Below are positions 6,946 to 10,007 of a DNA stretch of 10,007 nt, in pieces; positions within the stretch are counted from its first letter, which is position 1, and every line of letters starts with the position of its first letter. The position numbers were made by a program, and so were the translations under genes. Origin of the DNA: Companilactobacillus bobalius (GTDB lineage Bacteria > Bacillota > Bacilli > Lactobacillales > Lactobacillaceae); NCBI RefSeq assembly GCF_009764355.1, contig NZ_LNUA01000021.1:1-10007 (forward strand), written 5' to 3'. The notes under the pieces were generated by a model that did no database searches, had not been told where the DNA came from, and worked only from the letters and a program-made list of their open reading frames with translations.

Positions 6946-6966
6946 TCTCTTTGAAAATGACTTGTG

Positions 6967-7194
6967 TTATTTTTCCACTACCGTATAAAGACGGACATCA
7001 TAACCTGCATTAGCTACCGCATCGCTTATTTCAGCTATCTGTAACTTATGTTTATCAAATTCAATGACGACTTCATCTTTTTCCAAGGTTACATTGGCAT
7101 ACTGCACGCCATTAGTTGCTTCGAGCGCATCCTCCACAATATGCTGACAATGTTCACAATGCATGTCATCAATTTTGGCAATTACTTTTTCCAT
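6967..7194 (-). CDS. copZ: CopZ-like copper chaperone (HMA domain)
   Basis: A 75-residue cytoplasmic protein that is a single heavy-metal-associated (HMA) domain. The metal site is DMHCEHCQ, with C13 and C16, and the expected beta-alpha-beta-beta-alpha-beta order can be followed (VIAKID, HIVEDALEAT, VQYANVTLE, EVVIEFD, AEISDAVANAGYDV). Such proteins carry Cu(I) to CopA-type ATPases or to CopY. The gene lies 16 bases after the ATPase gene, and its AAGGAGG overlaps that gene's TAA stop, so translation is probably coupled. Because the ATPase lacks its own N-terminal HMA domain, this protein may replace it in trans. The choice of copper over other soft metals is from context. Confidence 0.9.
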   Translation of the reverse strand: MEKVIAKIDDMHCEHCQHIVEDALEATNGVQYANVTLEKDEVVIEFDKHKLQIAEISDAVANAGYDVRLYTVVEK

Positions 7195-7210
7195 GGGATC
7201 GCGATCCTCC

Positions 7211-9166
7211 TTAATTTGACGCTAGCTTATTTTCTTTTGGTAACCTGACATAATTAAGTAACAGCGAACTGATAACAACCGTAATGGAACTAAGCGCCAT
7301 CGCGAGACCGGCTAGTTCCGGTGAAAGGATAAACCCGAGCGCATAGAAAATACCAGCAGCAATTGGAATCCCAACCACGTTATAAATAAAGGCCCAGAAT
7401 AAGTTCAACAAGATGCGGCTATACGTTTTACGCGCCATAACCAGCGCAGTGACCACGTCCATTAAATCATTTTTTACGAGAACAATATCACCAGATTCAA
7501 TTGCGATATCACTACCCGAACCCATGGCAATCCCAACGGTTGCAGTTGATAACGCCGGCGCGTCATTAATACCATCACCCACAAAAGCAACCGGCGCTTT
7601 TTCTTCTAACTCCTTAATATGTTGCGCTTTATCTCCAGGCATAACATCGGCAATAACTTCATCAATGCCAATTTCCTCAGCAATCGCCGTTGCCACCAGT
7701 TTGTTATCACCCGTTAACATAACTGTCCGAAAACCGGCTTTCTGCATTGCCTTGATTGCGGCCTTCGAAGTTGGTTTAGGTGCATCTTGAATCCCAATTA
7801 AAGCAATAATTTGCCCATCGTAGCCTACCAAGACCACCGTTTTTGCTTGCGCTTGAAGTTTGGTCATTTTATTTTTCAGATCAGTTGTCATATTAAAATC
7901 ATCTGCTAATTTGTCATTGCCGATAAAGGCTTGCTTTCCATCAATAACGGCCTGGACGCCTTTACCACTGATAGCTTCAAAGTTTTCAGCTTGTAAGGGC
8001 ACGACACTTTTGGCTTTTGCTTCATTTAAAACGGCTAAGGCTAGTGGATGTTCTGAAGCACCTTCAAGCCCGGAAGCAATGCTAAGAATCTCGGCTTCTT
8101 CAAATTTACCAGTTGAAACGATATCCGTTACTTGTGGTTTACCAACAGTAACGGTCCCAGTTTTATCCATAACAACCGTTTTAATCGTGTGAGTAGCCTC
8201 TAAGACTTCACCATTTTTAATTAGAATACCAAGCTTGGCGGAACGTCCCGTCCCAACCATCAATGCAGTCGGAGTAGCAATCCCCAGAGCACATGGACAA
8301 GCAATAATCATAACTGACACGGCGAAGATCAAGGCGGTAACCGGAGTAGCCCCTAAAAATGCATACCAAACAACGTACGTCAAAATAGCAATCATCAAAA
8401 CAACCGGAACAAAAATGTTTGAAATGGTATCAACGGTCTTTTGAATTGGTGCCCGCGAGTTCTGTGCTTGACGAACCATTTCAGCAATATTCGACAACAT
8501 TGTTTCAGAACCAACTTTGGTTACTTTAAAAGTAAATGATCCCGTATTATTGAGGGTTGCACCGATAACCGCGTCACCAGGTCCCTTTTCGACGGGCATT
8601 GATTCTCCCGTAACCATTGATTCATCAAGTGTAGATTGCCCTTCAACAATCTCACCATCAACAGCCACTTTTTCACCCGGCTTAACACGAACAACATCAC
8701 CTTCGACAACCTGATCAATGGGAAGTTTTACAAATTCGCCATCGCGAAGGACTTCCGCTTCTTTGGCTTGCAGATCCATCAGCTTATCAACCGCCGATGA
8801 AGCTGACGACTTCATTTTTTCTTCAAAAACGGAGCCTAATAGTATTAAAGTAATCACAACCGCCACAGCTTCAAAATACGTACCAGCGGGTCTAGTAAAC
8901 ATGGCATAAATACTATAAATGTACGCAATCGTAGTACCTAATCCAACTAGGGTATCCATGTTGGCGTGATGGTTTTTAAATGAAACGATGGCAGTATGCA
9001 AAAATGGCAAGCCCGCAAACCAATAAACTAATGAACCAAACGCGAACAAAATCCACACACCATATTTTTCTCCGCCCAACATGGAGCCGCCAAAGCTCAT
9101 AAACATATTTATGAGTAACGGTACTGAGCCAATCACACCAATGATGAATCTTTTCATAACTGACAT
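7211..9166 (-). CDS. copA: P1B-type heavy-metal (copper) translocating ATPase without N-terminal metal-binding domain
   Basis: A membrane pump that exports Cu(I), possibly Ag(I), using ATP. The 651 residues begin directly with the first membrane span (about 6-30), with no HMA or His-rich extension; eight spans can be placed. Key motifs are TGES (186-189, actuator), CPC (290-292, transport site), DKTGT with phosphorylated D334, HP at 373-374 (nucleotide site), TGDN (485-488) and GDGINDAP (530-537). Span 7 has N588, Y595-N596 and P601 as in the P1B-1 copper group. In span 8 MxxSS (623-627) is present, but the Asn usually found at the position equivalent to 633 is Ser. The start is fixed by GAGGAGG 7 bases upstream. 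It could equally be named copB; substrate is inferred. Confidence 0.94.
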   Translation of the reverse strand: MSVMKRFIIGVIGSVPLLINMFMSFGGSMLGGEKYGVWILFAFGSLVYWFAGLPFLHTAIVSFKNHHANMDTLVGLGTTIAYIYSIYAMFTRPAGTYFEAVAVVITLILLGSVFEEKMKSSASSAVDKLMDLQAKEAEVLRDGEFVKLPIDQVVEGDVVRVKPGEKVAVDGEIVEGQSTLDESMVTGESMPVEKGPGDAVIGATLNNTGSFTFKVTKVGSETMLSNIAEMVRQAQNSRAPIQKTVDTISNIFVPVVLMIAILTYVVWYAFLGATPVTALIFAVSVMIIACPCALGIATPTALMVGTGRSAKLGILIKNGEVLEATHTIKTVVMDKTGTVTVGKPQVTDIVSTGKFEEAEILSIASGLEGASEHPLALAVLNEAKAKSVVPLQAENFEAISGKGVQAVIDGKQAFIGNDKLADDFNMTTDLKNKMTKLQAQAKTVVLVGYDGQIIALIGIQDAPKPTSKAAIKAMQKAGFRTVMLTGDNKLVATAIAEEIGIDEVIADVMPGDKAQHIKELEEKAPVAFVGDGINDAPALSTATVGIAMGSGSDIAIESGDIVLVKNDLMDVVTALVMARKTYSRILLNLFWAFIYNVVGIPIAAGIFYALGFILSPELAGLAMALSSITVVISSLLLNYVRLPKENKLASN

Positions 9167-9195
9167 AAGCTTTCCTCCTCAAATATCGAGCGTTA

Positions 9196-9462
9196 TTATT
9201 TAACGCGATAGTTGCCCTTAACCATGTTCATACCACACGTCCATTCATAATTTCCTTTTTGAGGTGTAAACCTAACCGTTACCTGCTGATTGAGTGGTAG
9301 ATCATATAATTCGCCGTTGAACTTGACTTGTTGCGTGCAGCCCTTATCAGCGACTCTCGTAAACGTAACCTCCGCTGGCTTACCAGCTTTTAATTTGAAA
9401 TTATTTGGCGAATAGCCGCCATCAACCGTGATATTGATTTTATTATTATTTAATCCAAGCAT
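9196..9462 (-). CDS. Short cupredoxin-like protein without signal peptide
   Basis: An 88-residue single-domain protein of the plastocyanin/cupredoxin-1-like group. It has the beta-sandwich pattern INITVDGGYSPNNFKLKAG, a conserved Cys (C42 in DKGCTQQ) and the ligand loop YEWTCGMNMVKG with C76, M78 and M80. The His found at the matching positions in the upstream gene product is absent. No signal peptide or membrane segment is present, so it is probably cytoplasmic, which is unusual for a cupredoxin. The start at 9462 is chosen because AAAGGAG sits 8 bases upstream; a longer in-frame reading to 9537 overlaps the upstream gene. It lies 29 bases before the ATPase and may act as a detached metal-binding domain for it (inference). 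Confidence 0.85.
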   Translation of the reverse strand: MLGLNNNKINITVDGGYSPNNFKLKAGKPAEVTFTRVADKGCTQQVKFNGELYDLPLNQQVTVRFTPQKGNYEWTCGMNMVKGNYRVK

Positions 9463-9478
9463 AAACCTAGCTCCTTTG

Positions 9479-9850
9479 TTATTTGATAACGATCTTGCCA
9501 TGAAACATGTGCATTCCACATGAATACTCGAACTCACCCGCTTTAGATGTGTCGATTGGAATCGCTACGTCTTGATTCATTGGCAACTCGGCGTCCACTC
9601 CGAAGTCTGGAAAAACGACTTTCTCAAGACAGGTCGTTGAATCTTTCCGATTAAAGACTAATTTTACAGGGGTATCTTTTTTTATTTTTAAAACAGCTGG
9701 ATTAAAGCCGCCGTTGACGACCACTTTAGCTGTTTGACCATCTTTCGTTGTAACTGCAGTTGCTTGACTCTCACTATGTTTGCCAAAAAACCACCAACCA
9801 ATAAAAACGATCAATATTACTCCAACTACTACTGTAAGTATTTGTGCCAT
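9479..9850 (-). CDS. Membrane-anchored cupredoxin-like copper-binding protein
   Basis: A 123-residue protein, the first gene of the copper operon. A hydrophobic anchor spans about residues 3-22, followed by a linker and a cupredoxin-like domain (about 40-123). Likely metal ligands are C74 (STTCLEKV) and the loop YSCGMHMFHGK with C111, M113, H114, M115 and H117. There is no lipobox, so the anchor is a transmembrane segment and not a lipid; I expect the domain to face outside, although topology is not certain from charge alone. The start follows AGGAGG by 7 bases. It probably binds or buffers Cu near the ATPase, and its domain is a diverged relative of the next gene's. Confidence 0.88.
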   Translation of the reverse strand: MAQILTVVVGVILIVFIGWWFFGKHSESQATAVTTKDGQTAKVVVNGGFNPAVLKIKKDTPVKLVFNRKDSTTCLEKVVFPDFGVDAELPMNQDVAIPIDTSKAGEFEYSCGMHMFHGKIVIK

Positions 9851-9901
9851 ATCATTTCCTCCTCTTAGGTAATAACGGTTATGTTTCTTTTCAATAATTT
9901 A

Positions 9902-9930
9902 AGATTACATCTGTAAACGTAGAAAATCAA
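9902..9930 (-). promoter_or_regulatory. Likely promoter of the copper operon
   Basis: On the - strand TTGATT (9925-9930) is separated by 17 bases from TAATCT (9902-9907). The -35 is good and the -10 weak. It drives the operon whose first start codon is at 9850. One CopY box overlaps the -10 region. Confidence 0.6.
9906..9915. promoter_or_regulatory. CopY operator (cop box) overlapping the -10 region
   Basis: TACATCTGTA is a perfect match to the palindromic core TACANNTGTA recognised by the copper-responsive repressor CopY. The flanks GAT and AAC also fit the extended cop-box pattern. Confidence 0.85.
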
Positions 9931-9939
9931 CACTAAATT

Positions 9940-9949
9940 TACATTTGTA
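9940..9949. promoter_or_regulatory. CopY operator (cop box) upstream of the -35 region
   Basis: TACATTTGTA is a second perfect TACANNTGTA core, 34 bases from the first. The AAC on one side fits the extended pattern; the other side does not. Paired boxes are usual for CopY-controlled operons. Confidence 0.82.
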
Positions 9950-10007
9950 AACATAAATTGAAAATTTTTTGAGAAATAAAAGGTAGATTGTAAAATTAAT
10001 CCGAACG

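Noticed and set aside
7413..8909. Several open frames on the + strand opposite the ATPase gene
   Set aside because: They lie antisense to a clearly coding gene, have no ribosome sites or recognisable domains, and arise from its codon pattern.
9463..9537. Longer N-terminus for the 88-residue cupredoxin
   Set aside because: It would overlap the upstream gene's conserved end in another frame, while a strong AAAGGAG serves the ATG at 9462.
9784..9850. Lipoprotein signal in the membrane-anchored cupredoxin, as a substrate for Lgt
   Set aside because: No cysteine follows the hydrophobic segment, so there is no lipobox.
9983..9998. Third cop box in AGGTAGATTGTAAAAT
   Set aside because: Only a half-site TTGTA is present; the other half does not fit TACA at the right spacing.

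Overview
The window looks like accessory DNA of a low-GC Gram-positive bacterium, most likely a member of the Lactobacillaceae. I base this on strong AGGAGG-type ribosome binding sites, Lactobacillus-like protein sequences, CopY-type operators and a DUF3737 protein. It could lie on a plasmid or in a genomic island; nothing in the window decides which. The theme is copper (possibly also silver) handling, bordered by an insertion sequence.

Layout. Positions 39-2382 hold an apparently intact IS66-family element read on the + strand: a small first ORF, tnpB, tnpC, terminal inverted repeats and its own terminator. Everything from 2564 to the right edge is on the - strand, so it is read from right to left and converges on the IS. 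The first operon starts at a promoter near 9902-9930 that overlaps or adjoins two perfect CopY-box cores (TACANNTGTA). It encodes a membrane-anchored cupredoxin-like protein, a short cupredoxin without a signal peptide, a P1B-type copper ATPase with no N-terminal metal-binding domain, and a CopZ-like HMA protein. A probable terminator follows, then an OmpR-type response regulator and its overlapping sensor kinase. After another strong hairpin comes the second group: a prolipoprotein diacylglyceryl transferase (lgt), two tiny Met/His-rich proteins with one membrane segment and a coiled coil each, and a DUF3737 beta-helix protein. A bidirectional terminator separates this group from the IS.

How the parts may work together (inference). 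CopY, which is not encoded here, would release the first promoter when copper rises. The ATPase would export Cu(I), with CopZ and the cupredoxins supplying metal-binding domains in trans. The kinase/regulator pair would sense envelope stress or metal and may act at an 11-bp-period direct repeat just upstream of lgt. The lgt/small-protein group would adapt the envelope. The most interesting points are the split ATPase architecture, a changed residue in the last membrane segment of the ATPase, the paired small Met/His coiled-coil proteins, and the double regulatory logic of CopY boxes plus a two-component system.
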